Positions 6,750 to 12,678 of a DNA stretch of 12,678 nt are shown in pieces. Each line of letters begins with the position of its first letter. The stretch's first letter is position 1. The notes under the pieces are model-generated. The model did no database searches. It saw only the letters and a list, made by a program, of their open reading frames with translations, and was not told where the DNA came from. The stretch is from Hyphomicrobiales bacterium. Lineage in GTDB: Bacteria; Pseudomonadota; Alphaproteobacteria; Rhizobiales; JAKIUO01. Position numbers and translations under genes: made by a program. The stretch spans positions 1 through 12,678 of the forward strand of contig JALXEI010000266.1 of assembly GCA_027069645.1 (NCBI GenBank), written 5' to 3'.

Positions 6750-7691
6750 TTATTCACCCGCCAGATAGGCCTGTATTTCCCCGGGCGTACCGATCGATTT
6801 TGTTGCAAGGTTGCGGTCAATCCGTCGGGCAAGTCCGCTCAAAACCCTTCCGGCACCGACTTCAACAACGGTGTCTATGCCATTGCCGGCCATATACAGC
6901 ACGGATTCACGCCAGCGAACGGTGCCGGTGACCTGCTCCACCAGCTTTTCACGTATCTGCTCCGGGGACGAGATGGCTTCGGCCAGGACATTGGCAACGA
7001 GAGGCACCATTGGTTCATTGATTCTGACATCGGCAAGGGCTTCACGCATGGCATCAGCCGCCGGTTCCATAAGTTTACAGTGGAATGGCGCACTGACCGG
7101 CAGCGGCATGACCCGTCGGGCGCCCTTTTCCGTCGCGAGATTCATGGCACGTTCAACCGCTTTCGCGGCACCACTGACGACGACCTGTCCGGGGGCATTG
7201 TCATTGGCGGCCGTGCAGATTTCGCCCTCGGCTGCCTGTTCGGCTATTTCCATGACCGGGGCAAAATCAAGCCCCAGAATCGCCGCCATACTTCCTTCGC
7301 CCACCGGCACAGCCTGTTGCATGGCGCGCCCCCTGATCTGCAACAATCTTGCAGTATCAGCAAGGCTGATAGCGCCTCCTGCGGCCAGCGCCGAATATTC
7401 TCCAAGGGAGTGACCGGCAATAAATCGGGCAGCTGAAGCAAGGTCGAAGTGCCCGTCCTGTTCGAGAACCCGCATCACAGCCATTGATACGGCCATCAGA
7501 GCGGGTTGGGCATTCTCGGTGAGGGTCAGTTCGTCCGATGGCCCCTCCCACATAATCTGTGACAGTTTTTTGCCAACAGCGTCGTCGACCTCGTCAAAGA
7601 CGGCTCTGGCAACCGGATATTGCTCGGCCAGATCCTTGCCCATGCCAACCTTCTGACTTCCCTGTCCCGGAAATGTGAATGCCGTATTCAT
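6750..7691 (-). CDS. fabD: Malonyl-CoA:ACP S-malonyltransferase
   Basis: FabD moves malonate from CoA to acyl carrier protein, supplying the two-carbon donor for fatty-acid elongation. The 313-residue protein shows FPGQGSQ (7-13), the nucleophile Ser95 in GHSLGE, Arg120 in LLQIRGRAMQ for the malonate carboxylate, and His204 in SAPFHCKLM, so the catalytic set is complete. Length is normal. The start ATG at 7691 has GAGGA at 7701-7705 with a 9-base spacer. It is the first gene of the minus-strand block, with a good promoter about 45 bases upstream. Its stop lies 7 bases before the methyltransferase start, so those two are probably translationally coupled. Confidence 0.98.
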   Translation of the reverse strand: MNTAFTFPGQGSQKVGMGKDLAEQYPVARAVFDEVDDAVGKKLSQIMWEGPSDELTLTENAQPALMAVSMAVMRVLEQDGHFDLASAARFIAGHSLGEYSALAAGGAISLADTARLLQIRGRAMQQAVPVGEGSMAAILGLDFAPVMEIAEQAAEGEICTAANDNAPGQVVVSGAAKAVERAMNLATEKGARRVMPLPVSAPFHCKLMEPAADAMREALADVRINEPMVPLVANVLAEAISSPEQIREKLVEQVTGTVRWRESVLYMAGNGIDTVVEVGAGRVLSGLARRIDRNLATKSIGTPGEIQAYLAGE

Positions 7692-7735
7692 ACTTTAATA
7701 TCCTCATTTTTTCGTCTTTTGCAGGACTTCACGCA

Positions 7736-7763
7736 CTGATAGCGTATATGCTTGCCGTGTCAA
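7736..7763 (-). promoter_or_regulatory. Sigma70-type promoter for the fabD block
   Basis: Read on the minus strand, a perfect -35 TTGACA (7763-7758) is followed after 16 bases by TATCAG (7741-7736), 4 of 6 matches to the -10 consensus. Transcription would start near 7729, giving a leader of about 38 bases to the fabD ATG. Position, strand and the perfect -35 support the call; the -10 is only moderate. Confidence 0.5.
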
Positions 7764-7842
7764 GAATATAGACATGCGCATGACACAACGGTATTCGGTA
7801 TCAGGGCCATTGGAGAACACGCGGGTCCTGCATCATTTTTAC

Positions 7843-7872
7843 TTGCCAACACCAGCTTTCCTCCGTTATAAA
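7843..7872 (+). promoter_or_regulatory. Sigma70-type promoter for the rpsF block
   Basis: TTGCCA (7843-7848, 5 of 6 matches) is followed after 18 bases by TATAAA (7867-7872, 5 of 6 matches). This is the best plus-strand promoter match I found in the gap. Transcription would start near 7879, leaving a leader of about 247 bases before rpsF, long enough for an autoregulatory structure. Confidence 0.5.
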
Positions 7873-8080
7873 CCACGCTTCACGATATTGGTCCGGTTGA
7901 AGGCTGAACGGAAGATCCGGTATTTCCTGTACGTTAAGGAATTTGTCCGCCGGTTTTTCCCGTGTTTTCACTCTTTCGGAACTGAATGAATGAGCCCTTC
8001 TCCAGCGAGGAGATGCAGTTGCTCAGAGAGGCTCCGCGCCGGACATATCCTGATCGACAATCGTGTCACCTGATGAATCC

Positions 8081-8102
8081 CGTCCCGCTCAATGTCGGGG
8101 CG
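8081..8102 (+). promoter_or_regulatory. Hairpin in the rpsF leader, just upstream of the ribosome-binding site
   Basis: CGTCCCG (8081-8087) pairs with CGGGGCG (8096-8102) around the loop CTCAATGT: seven pairs with one G-U. It ends 8 bases before the AAAGG (8111-8115) that serves rpsF. Many bacteria carry an S6:S18-binding structure in the rpsF leader that presents a CCG element. This hairpin and a smaller TCCG/CGGA one upstream (8033-8043) contain CCG bases, but I cannot show that they form that motif. Confidence 0.35.
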
Positions 8103-8125
8103 ACAGAACCAAAGGCTCATTATCC

Positions 8126-8590
8126 ATGCCACTTTACGAGCATGTTTTCATTGCGCGCCATGATATATCGGCACAGCAAATGGAAGCACTTACCGAAAGT
8201 TTTACCGGCGTTTTGAAAGAAAACGGCGGCAAGGTCCGTAACACCGAATACTGGGGCCTTAAAAACCTCGCTTACAGAATAAAAAAGAACCGCAAGGCGC
8301 ACTACGGGTATCTGCAACTGGATACACCTCATGCAGCACTCGCGGAAATGGAACGTCAAATGACTCTCAACAATGACGTTCTCCGGTTTATGTCCATCCG
8401 GGTTGACAAACACGAAGAAGGCCCATCGGTAATGATGCGCAAATCCGACCGGGATGATCGTAAAACGCGTCACGGTGGTGGCGGGCGCTTCGGTGGCGGA
8501 GGCCGAGACGGTGGTTCGCGAGGCGGTCCCCGTGAAGACCGCCGTCCCCCTCGTTCAGATACAAGCAATTCGGGAAGAGACCAATCATGA
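8126..8590 (+). CDS. rpsF: 30S ribosomal protein S6 with Gly/Arg-rich tail
   Basis: S6 binds the central domain of 16S rRNA together with S18 during 30S assembly. The 154-residue protein has the S6 core at residues 1-100: MPLYEHVFIARHD at the start, then EYWGLKNLAYRIKKNRKAHY (41-60) and LNNDVLRFMSIRVD (81-94). From about 112 it continues as a Gly/Arg-rich low-complexity tail (HGGGGRFGGGGRDGGSRGG, then Arg/Pro/Ser), longer than the E. coli tail. I chose the ATG at 8126, served by AAAGG 10 bases upstream; an in-frame start at 8063 would add 21 residues unlike S6. Its TGA overlaps the rpsR ATG (ATGA). Confidence 0.98.
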   Translation: MPLYEHVFIARHDISAQQMEALTESFTGVLKENGGKVRNTEYWGLKNLAYRIKKNRKAHYGYLQLDTPHAALAEMERQMTLNNDVLRFMSIRVDKHEEGPSVMMRKSDRDDRKTRHGGGGRFGGGGRDGGSRGGPREDRRPPRSDTSNSGRDQS

Positions 8591-8832
8591 AAATCGAACA
8601 GTTGCCTGTCCGCCGTCCATTCCATCGTCGGCGCAAAACGTGCCCTTTCTCGGGGGATAACGGGCTTACAATTGACTATAAGGATGTCAAATTGTTGCAA
8701 CGCTATATATCAGAGCGTGGCAAGATTGTACCCAGTCGGATCACAGCCGTTTCCGCCAGGAAACAGCGTGAACTGGCCAAAGCCATCAAGCGCGCCAGGT
8801 TTCTTGGTTTGCTGCCATATGTGATTGGCTAG
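8587..8832 (+). CDS. rpsR: 30S ribosomal protein S18
   Basis: 81-residue S18, the partner of S6 on the 30S platform. The sequence is close to the alphaproteobacterial consensus: RRPFHRRRKTCPFSGDN (9-25), IDYKDVKLLQRYISERGKIVPSRI and the basic C-terminal AKAIKRARFLGLLPYVIG. The first few residues (MKIEQLPV) are variable across the family. The ATG overlaps the rpsF stop by 4 bases, so translation is coupled to S6, which fits their stoichiometric pairing. Confidence 0.98.
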   Translation: MKIEQLPVRRPFHRRRKTCPFSGDNGLTIDYKDVKLLQRYISERGKIVPSRITAVSARKQRELAKAIKRARFLGLLPYVIG

Positions 8833-8900
8833 ATTGAAAGACCGCAGGGCTTCCTGACTGCAAAGCACGGGATACCCTGACCGAAAAAGTGTTGGGATGA

Positions 8901-8925
8901 AAGGAGGGGAACCATTCCCCCCCTC
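8901..8925 (+). promoter_or_regulatory. Strong Shine-Dalgarno inside a hairpin, ahead of the DUF2232 gene
   Basis: AAGGAGG (8901-8907) is a near-ideal ribosome-binding site but sits 51 bases from the ATG at 8959. It overlaps a hairpin in which GGGGAA (8906-8911) pairs with TTCCCC (8915-8920); the C-run allows alternative pairings, including GAGGGG/CCCCTC. Six bases after it comes ATT (8914-8916), in frame with the downstream gene and with no stop between. It may be an ATT-started reading, a controlled site, or chance. Confidence 0.35.
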
Positions 8926-8958
8926 GCATCTCTAACCGCCGCAAGCGGGACAGCGAAA

Positions 8959-9945
8959 ATGATCAGAAATCCTTATGTTGCCGGAGTGGTTGCAGGTGGC
9001 GTTGCAGCACTGCTTTACCTGTCTCTGGCAACAGGTTCCACAATCGGTCTGCTGTTATTTTACCTGGCCCCCTTGCCCGGCTTTATCGTGGGTTTTGGCT
9101 GGGGTGTTCCCGCCGCAACAATTGCCGCAATATCGGGTACTCTTCTCATTCTTTTCGGACTGGGTAAAATGCCTGCCATAGCCTATGCTGTTTCTCTGGC
9201 TATCCCCTCGGTCATTATTACCCGTTTTGTGTTCCTCTATCGCCCGGCCCCTTCCCAAACCGGTCAACCCGATCAGGATGATGCGGCGTTCAATCCGGAA
9301 TGGTATCCGGTGGGCCGACTTGTTTTACTGGTTACTTTGCTGGGCGGTGTTCTGGCGACGCTGGCCGTGCTGGCTCTGGGAACATCATATGATTCCTATC
9401 TGGATAAAATCGGTTCTGAAATTAACCTGCTCATGAGCAAGGCCGACGAGGCCGGCTTTTTCAGGAAAATGTCACCGGAAAAGCTCGAACAGTATAAACA
9501 TCTGGTCCAAACCGTTCTGCCAGCCGCAACGGCTGTCCTGTGGAGCCTGTTTGCCCTTGTCAATATGTGGATTGCCGCTCATATCGTTCGGCTATCGGAT
9601 ATGCTGCCCCGCCCCTGGCCTGACCTGAGCCGCATTGAATTTCCGCAAATCACTTCTTTTATCCTGCTCGTTCTGCTGGTTCTTGCCGTTATTCTGCCAG
9701 GCCTTGCAGGTTTGCTTCTCTCCGCCTTTGCGGGCGCATTGATGCTCGCCTTTTTGTTGCTTGGACTGGCTGTTGTCCATTCTGTATCCCGCCCCTGGCC
9801 CGTGCGCGGACTTTTTCTGTTTGCGACATATGTAGCGGTTTTATTCATCGGATGGGGGTCCCTGGTGATGGTCTTGCTCGGGGTTGTTGAGCCCTTTGTC
9901 CACCTGCGAAATCGCGTCAAGGATCCACCCGCCCGAGAACAATAA
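8959..9945 (+). CDS. DUF2232 (YybS-like) polytopic membrane protein
   Basis: 328-residue hydrophobic protein, recognised by its type and its place between rpsR and rplI as the DUF2232 membrane protein common there in Alphaproteobacteria and resembling Bacillus YybS. No biochemical role is established to my knowledge. I count about eight or nine membrane segments (about 9-25, 28-48, 51-68, 72-93, 120-141, 187-209, 231-250, 252-274, 285-312). Two soluble stretches interrupt them: about 95-118 (Pro/Asp-rich) and about 142-186 (charged, with YDSYLDKIGSEINLLMSKADEAGF). The motif RPWP occurs twice, at 218-221 and 278-281, each at a loop before a membrane segment. The ATG at 8959 has only a weak upstream site; an ATT at 8914 would add 15 residues. 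It is 126 bases from rpsR and 68 from rplI. Confidence 0.75.
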   Translation: MIRNPYVAGVVAGGVAALLYLSLATGSTIGLLLFYLAPLPGFIVGFGWGVPAATIAAISGTLLILFGLGKMPAIAYAVSLAIPSVIITRFVFLYRPAPSQTGQPDQDDAAFNPEWYPVGRLVLLVTLLGGVLATLAVLALGTSYDSYLDKIGSEINLLMSKADEAGFFRKMSPEKLEQYKHLVQTVLPAATAVLWSLFALVNMWIAAHIVRLSDMLPRPWPDLSRIEFPQITSFILLVLLVLAVILPGLAGLLLSAFAGALMLAFLLLGLAVVHSVSRPWPVRGLFLFATYVAVLFIGWGSLVMVLLGVVEPFVHLRNRVKDPPAREQ

Positions 9946-10013
9946 CAGGACAGAACAGGTCCTGAAAAATCACCCCCTGGAATGAATATCGAAACCAGTC
10001 ATGGAGACAAAAA

Positions 10014-10685
10014 ATGAAAGTAATATTGCTCGAACGTATAAAACGCCTTGGCCAAATGGGTGACGAAGTCACGGTCAAGCCAGGTTATGCGCGTAACTAT
10101 CTCTTGCCCCAGGGCAAGGCGCTTCGCGCCAACAAGGCCAATCGGCAGATTTTTGAAGCCCAGCGCGTACAACTCGAAGCGCGCAATCTGGAACTCAAAA
10201 AAGATGCGGACAGTATAGCTGAAAAAATTGATGGCAAGTTTTTTGTCGTCATTCGACAGGCGGGAGATACCGGTCAGTTGTATGGCTCGGTTGCAACCAG
10301 AGATATCGCCGAAGTCATCACGCAAACCGGTTTTTCCATTGAACGAAATCAGGTCATGCTGGATCGACCGATCAAATTGCTCGGCCTCCATGAAGTTCGT
10401 CTGGCGCTTCACCCGGAGGTTGATGTCGCGGTAACCATAAATGTGGCACGAACAGAAGAAGAAGCACAGCGCCAGGAACGCGGCGAAGATGTTACTGCCG
10501 ATGATCACGATGATGAAGAAGAACAGCAGGCCATCGGCACCGAAGAAATCTTTGAGGCCGAAGAACTTGCTGAACAGGCGGAGGCCGAATTAACTGATCG
10601 TGACGGAGAAAATGAAACCGGAGAAGGTGATTCGCCGGACGAGGAAACCGAAAGCCCGGAAGATAACGGGAAAAATCCGGATTAA
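10014..10685 (+). CDS. rplI: 50S ribosomal protein L9 with long acidic tail
   Basis: L9 binds 23S rRNA at the base of the L1 stalk and helps maintain reading frame. The 223-residue protein begins MKVILLERIKRLGQMGDEVTVKPGYARNYLLPQGKA, the standard N-terminal rRNA-binding domain. The linker helix (about 42-75) and the C-terminal domain with GQLYGSVATRDIAEVI (88-103) follow, with the domain ending near 147. The remaining 75 or so residues are strongly acidic low-complexity sequence (Glu/Asp-rich, for example DDHDDEEEQQ at 163-172). E. coli L9 is 149 residues; acidic extensions are common in Alphaproteobacteria, though this one is long. The ATG at 10014 has GGAG at 10003-10006 with a 7-base spacer. 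A strong hairpin lies 46 bases after the stop. Confidence 0.97.
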   Translation: MKVILLERIKRLGQMGDEVTVKPGYARNYLLPQGKALRANKANRQIFEAQRVQLEARNLELKKDADSIAEKIDGKFFVVIRQAGDTGQLYGSVATRDIAEVITQTGFSIERNQVMLDRPIKLLGLHEVRLALHPEVDVAVTINVARTEEEAQRQERGEDVTADDHDDEEEQQAIGTEEIFEAEELAEQAEAELTDRDGENETGEGDSPDEETESPEDNGKNPD

Positions 10686-10731
10686 ACTATACATTTCCGC
10701 CGGTTCACAACCGCGCCACATGAACGTCAAC

Positions 10732-10757
10732 GGCCCCTCTTCTTCGGGAGAGGGGCC
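10732..10757 (+). terminator. UUCG-capped hairpin after rplI
   Basis: An 11-bp stem (GGCCCCTCTTC with GGAGAGGGGCC, one G-U pair) closes on a TTCG loop inside a C...G pair, the very stable cUUCGg tetraloop. It begins 46 bases after the rplI stop. No U-run follows, so it may terminate poorly on its own or act as a 3'-end stabiliser or RNase barrier. It marks the likely end of the rpsF-rplI transcript. Confidence 0.6.
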
Positions 10758-10758
10758 A

Positions 10759-10810
10759 GAGCCACGGACTGGCTCCCCGGGTCACAGACTCATAAACGGT
10801 TTTGGACCGT
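10759..10810 (+). other. Two further small hairpins before dnaB
   Basis: GAGCCA/TGGCTC with a 5-base loop (10759-10775) starts 2 bases after the UUCG hairpin. ACGGT/ACCGT with loop TTTGG (10796-10810) follows. Together with the larger stem they make three hairpins in 80 bases. The remaining 150 bases up to dnaB show no clear promoter. Confidence 0.35.
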
Positions 10811-10960
10811 GTTGTGATTTGATCAGTGTCAAGTCCGCGATGCATGCCATACCCGGTTGATCCGATTCGTACACAGTCTGGATGTGAATTGCGGGCAAAG
10901 ACGTTCATTTGTGAAACAGAGCTTTTGTTGAAAAGCGCGAATCGTTTCATGCTCTCCTCC

Positions 10961-12463
10961 ATGACACAGACAACACTCCGGAATATCACCCCTCCGACAA
11001 CCCCGGATGGTGATGACAACGCCACGCCCTTTCGCATGGCGCCTCACAACATTGAAGCCGAACAGGCCCTGCTCGGGGCCATACTGGTCAACAACGAAGC
11101 TCATGACCGTGTTTCCTCCTTTCTTGAGGTTGAACACTTCTTTGAACCGCTGCACGGCCGTATCTACCAGGTTGCCACCCGGCTCATTCAAAACAACAAA
11201 CCGGCAACGCCGATCACGCTCAAAACCTTTTTCGATCACGAAGAACCTATTGATGAAAATCTGACGGTTCCGCAATATCTGGGAAGGCTGGCCGCCAGTG
11301 CAACCACGATCATCAATGCCCGCGAATACGGGCAGACGATCTATGACCTGGCGCAACGTCGCATGCTCATCATTATTGGTGAGGAGATGGTCAATACGGC
11401 CTATGAATCTTCCGTTGAAGAGCCTCCTTCATTGCAGATTGAAGAAGCGGAACAGAAGCTCTACAAACTGGCCGAAACAGGCAAGTATGGACAGGGGTTC
11501 GAGAGTTTCGCCTCGGCGTTGCGTGGCTGTATCGAAATGGCTGATGCGGCCTATCGCCGTGGTGGTGGGCTGTCGGGCATATCAACAGGTTTGAAAGATC
11601 TCGATCGCCAGATGGGCGGCTTGCAGGGATCTGACCTTATCGTTCTGGCCGGTCGCCCGAGTATGGGTAAAACGGCCCTTGCGACCAATATCGCTTTCAA
11701 TATTGCCAAAGCACACATCCAGTCACAGGGGGCCGAGGTGCAGGAAGGCGCCTGCGTCGGGTTTTATTCCCTCGAAATGTCTTCGGAGCAACTGGCCACG
11801 CGTATCGTTTCCGAGCAGGCCCAGGTCCCTTCCGAGAAGATCCGCCGCGGCATGATCACCGATGACGATTTCAGGGAACTGGTGAGAGTCTCGCAGGAAC
11901 TGCAAGAGATCCCGTTCTTTATCGATCCAACCGGCGGGATCTCCATCGCGCAACTCGCGGCAAGGGCCCGGAGATTGAAACGCCAGCATAATCTGGGTGT
12001 TATAATAGTCGACTATCTGCAACTGCTGACGGGCTCGGGAAACAGCCAGGCCAATCGTGTGCAGGAAATTACCGAGATTACAACCGGCCTTAAAGCCCTT
12101 GCAAAGGAGCTTTCGGTCCCCATCATAGCCCTTTCCCAGTTGTCAAGGCAGGTAGAACAGCGCGACGACAAGCGGCCGCAACTCTCCGATTTGCGTGAAT
12201 CCGGATCGATTGAGCAGGATGCAGACGTTGTGCTGTTTGTTTACCGCGAGGAATATTATGTCGCGCGCAGTGAACCGCGCGAAGGGACACCGGAACATCT
12301 GGCATGGCAGGATGAAATGGACCGGACGATGGGCATAGCCGAAGTTATTGTCGCCAAGCAGCGTCACGGCCCGGTGGGCACGGTAAAGCTTCAGTTTACC
12401 GGCGAATTCACCCGTTTTTCGGACTATATCGACAATGATCATCTGCCCGTCCGCATGGAATAA
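10961..12463 (+). CDS. dnaB: Replicative DNA helicase DnaB
   Basis: DnaB is the hexameric 5'-3' helicase that opens the replication fork and recruits primase. The 500-residue protein has the N-terminal primase-interacting domain (about 27-130, starting PHNIEAEQALLGAIL), the linker region, and the RecA-like helicase domain (about 195-495). Seen there: Walker A GRPSMGKT (231-238), the catalytic Glu272 in SLEMS, Walker B VIIVDYLQLL (347-356), the LSQLSRQVEQR segment (391-401), and KQRHGPVGT with the arginine finger, probably Arg468. A short insertion around 253-264 (HIQSQGAEVQEG) separates strands after Walker A, as I recall for alphaproteobacterial DnaB. The start is uncertain: ATG 10961 gives the family-like N-terminus but has no Shine-Dalgarno (CTCCTCC lies upstream); ATG 10949 is the alternative, and the frame stays open to a GTG at 10826. 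Confidence 0.97.
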   Translation: MTQTTLRNITPPTTPDGDDNATPFRMAPHNIEAEQALLGAILVNNEAHDRVSSFLEVEHFFEPLHGRIYQVATRLIQNNKPATPITLKTFFDHEEPIDENLTVPQYLGRLAASATTIINAREYGQTIYDLAQRRMLIIIGEEMVNTAYESSVEEPPSLQIEEAEQKLYKLAETGKYGQGFESFASALRGCIEMADAAYRRGGGLSGISTGLKDLDRQMGGLQGSDLIVLAGRPSMGKTALATNIAFNIAKAHIQSQGAEVQEGACVGFYSLEMSSEQLATRIVSEQAQVPSEKIRRGMITDDDFRELVRVSQELQEIPFFIDPTGGISIAQLAARARRLKRQHNLGVIIVDYLQLLTGSGNSQANRVQEITEITTGLKALAKELSVPIIALSQLSRQVEQRDDKRPQLSDLRESGSIEQDADVVLFVYREEYYVARSEPREGTPEHLAWQDEMDRTMGIAEVIVAKQRHGPVGTVKLQFTGEFTRFSDYIDNDHLPVRME

Positions 12464-12562
12464 TCCGGAAAACCGATCCTTTTTGTTGTAACGTCCTGGA
12501 AAAATACGATATCTGCCAACTCCGGAGGAAATTGCCCCTTTTGAACCTTTCCATATTCTGGC

Positions 12563-12607
12563 ATGAAAAAGATCAGCATCATTCATCCCGCCGGAGGCCT
12601 GCCATGA
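12563..12607 (+). CDS. Possible 14-residue leader peptide overlapping the next start
   Basis: ATG at 12563 opens a 14-codon frame, MKKISIIHPAGGLP, whose TGA overlaps the ATG of the following gene (ATGA). It is in another frame than that gene and carries its Shine-Dalgarno inside its own codons. I see no good ribosome-binding site for it, so it may be chance. If translated it would couple to the downstream gene. Confidence 0.2.
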   Translation: MKKISIIHPAGGLP

Positions 12608-12678
12608 GCGATACCGCGCAAAGCGGTCCCGAAAAGCACATTCTGCCGTTTGCCGGTACTTCAACGGCTGTTCTTACC
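12604..12678 (+). CDS. alr: Probable alanine racemase, only the first 25 codons visible
   Basis: The ATG at 12604 has a near-ideal site, GGAGG at 12593-12597 with a 6-base spacer, and the frame is open to the right edge. The visible N-terminus ends in TSTAVLT, which fits the AVLT(IDL) start of alanine racemases after a short leader. The position directly after dnaB is where alr sits in many Alphaproteobacteria. Alanine racemase (PLP-dependent) makes D-alanine for peptidoglycan. The catalytic lysine lies beyond the window, so the name rests on context and a short match. An in-frame TTG at 12532 or 12541 after another GGAGG (12524-12528) is a less likely start. Confidence 0.6.
   Translation, partial: MSDTAQSGPEKHILPFAGTSTAVLT

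Larger units (their letters stand above)
7692..8125. other. 434-base divergent intergenic region between fabD and rpsF
   Basis: This gap drives the two blocks in opposite directions. It holds a fabD promoter (7736-7763), a perfect 10-base palindrome CATGCGCATG (7773-7782) 10 bases upstream of that -35 element, an rpsF promoter (7843-7872) and a leader of about 245 bases ahead of rpsF with a hairpin at 8081-8102. I see no convincing gene; a short open frame starting at 7986 runs out of frame into rpsF and resembles nothing known. Confidence 0.6.

Noticed and set aside
6743..6832. Longer methyltransferase starting at TTG 6832
   Set aside because: It would overlap fabD by about 80 bases. The added residues are just fabD read in another frame, and the ATG at 6742 lies neatly 7 bases after the fabD stop.
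7986..8216. Short open frame (76 codons) in the rpsF leader
   Set aside because: It runs out of frame into rpsF, the translation resembles nothing known, and the region is better explained as leader RNA.
10826..10948. 45-codon N-terminal extension of dnaB from GTG 10826
   Set aside because: DnaB homologues begin shortly before PHNIEAEQALLGAIL. The extension does not resemble the family and has no ribosome-binding site, so it is taken as an open frame by chance.
12464..12500. Intrinsic terminator after dnaB (CGG-AAAA-CCG followed by a short T-run)
   Set aside because: Only three stable pairs form before a mismatch; too weak to call.
1..12678. Mobile elements, CRISPR, tRNA/rRNA genes, defence or toxin modules
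   Set aside because: Looked for on both strands. No transposase, integrase, repeat array, tRNA-like cloverleaf or defence-type protein is present. Apart from the methyltransferase, every gene is a conserved housekeeping or synteny gene.

Overview
The window is a chromosomal, housekeeping stretch from an alphaproteobacterium with moderate GC (roughly 50-55% in the lines I counted by hand). Two divergent operon-like blocks are read outward from a 434-base gap. The basis is gene content and order: fabD-fabG-acpP-fabF-mltG-yicC-gmk on the minus strand, and rpsF-rpsR-DUF2232-rplI-dnaB-(alr) on the plus strand. To my knowledge this order is typical of Alphaproteobacteria. The protein sequences also fit: S18 is nearly the alphaproteobacterial consensus, L9 has a long acidic tail, and DnaB has a short insertion in the helicase domain. 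I cannot name the genus.

Minus-strand block, in order of transcription (right to left): fabD (malonyl-CoA:ACP transacylase), a class I SAM-dependent methyltransferase, fabG (ketoacyl-ACP reductase), acpP (acyl carrier protein), fabF (ketoacyl-ACP synthase II), mltG (endolytic murein transglycosylase), yicC (endoribonuclease family) and gmk (guanylate kinase, cut by the left edge). FabD loads malonate onto AcpP, FabF condenses it with the growing chain and FabG reduces the product. MltG acts on the cell wall, and YicC and Gmk are in RNA and nucleotide metabolism. The methyltransferase between fabD and fabG is the one clear departure from the usual order.

Plus-strand block: rpsF and rpsR (30S proteins S6 and S18, overlapping by 4 bases), a polytopic DUF2232 membrane protein, rplI (50S protein L9), a 275-base gap with three hairpins, dnaB (replicative helicase), and the first 25 codons of a gene that is probably alr (alanine racemase).

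Regulation that can be read from the sequence: a sigma70-like promoter for fabD and another for the rpsF block in the divergent gap; a structured leader ahead of rpsF; palindromes and a possible promoter in the 296-base gap ahead of acpP; a hairpin just after acpP; and a strong UUCG-capped hairpin after rplI. I found no tRNA, rRNA, CRISPR array, transposon, phage gene or toxin/defence module. I do not see a convincing undescribed system. The items most worth checking are the methyltransferase insertion, the orphan Shine-Dalgarno/ATT arrangement ahead of the DUF2232 gene, and the palindromes upstream of acpP.
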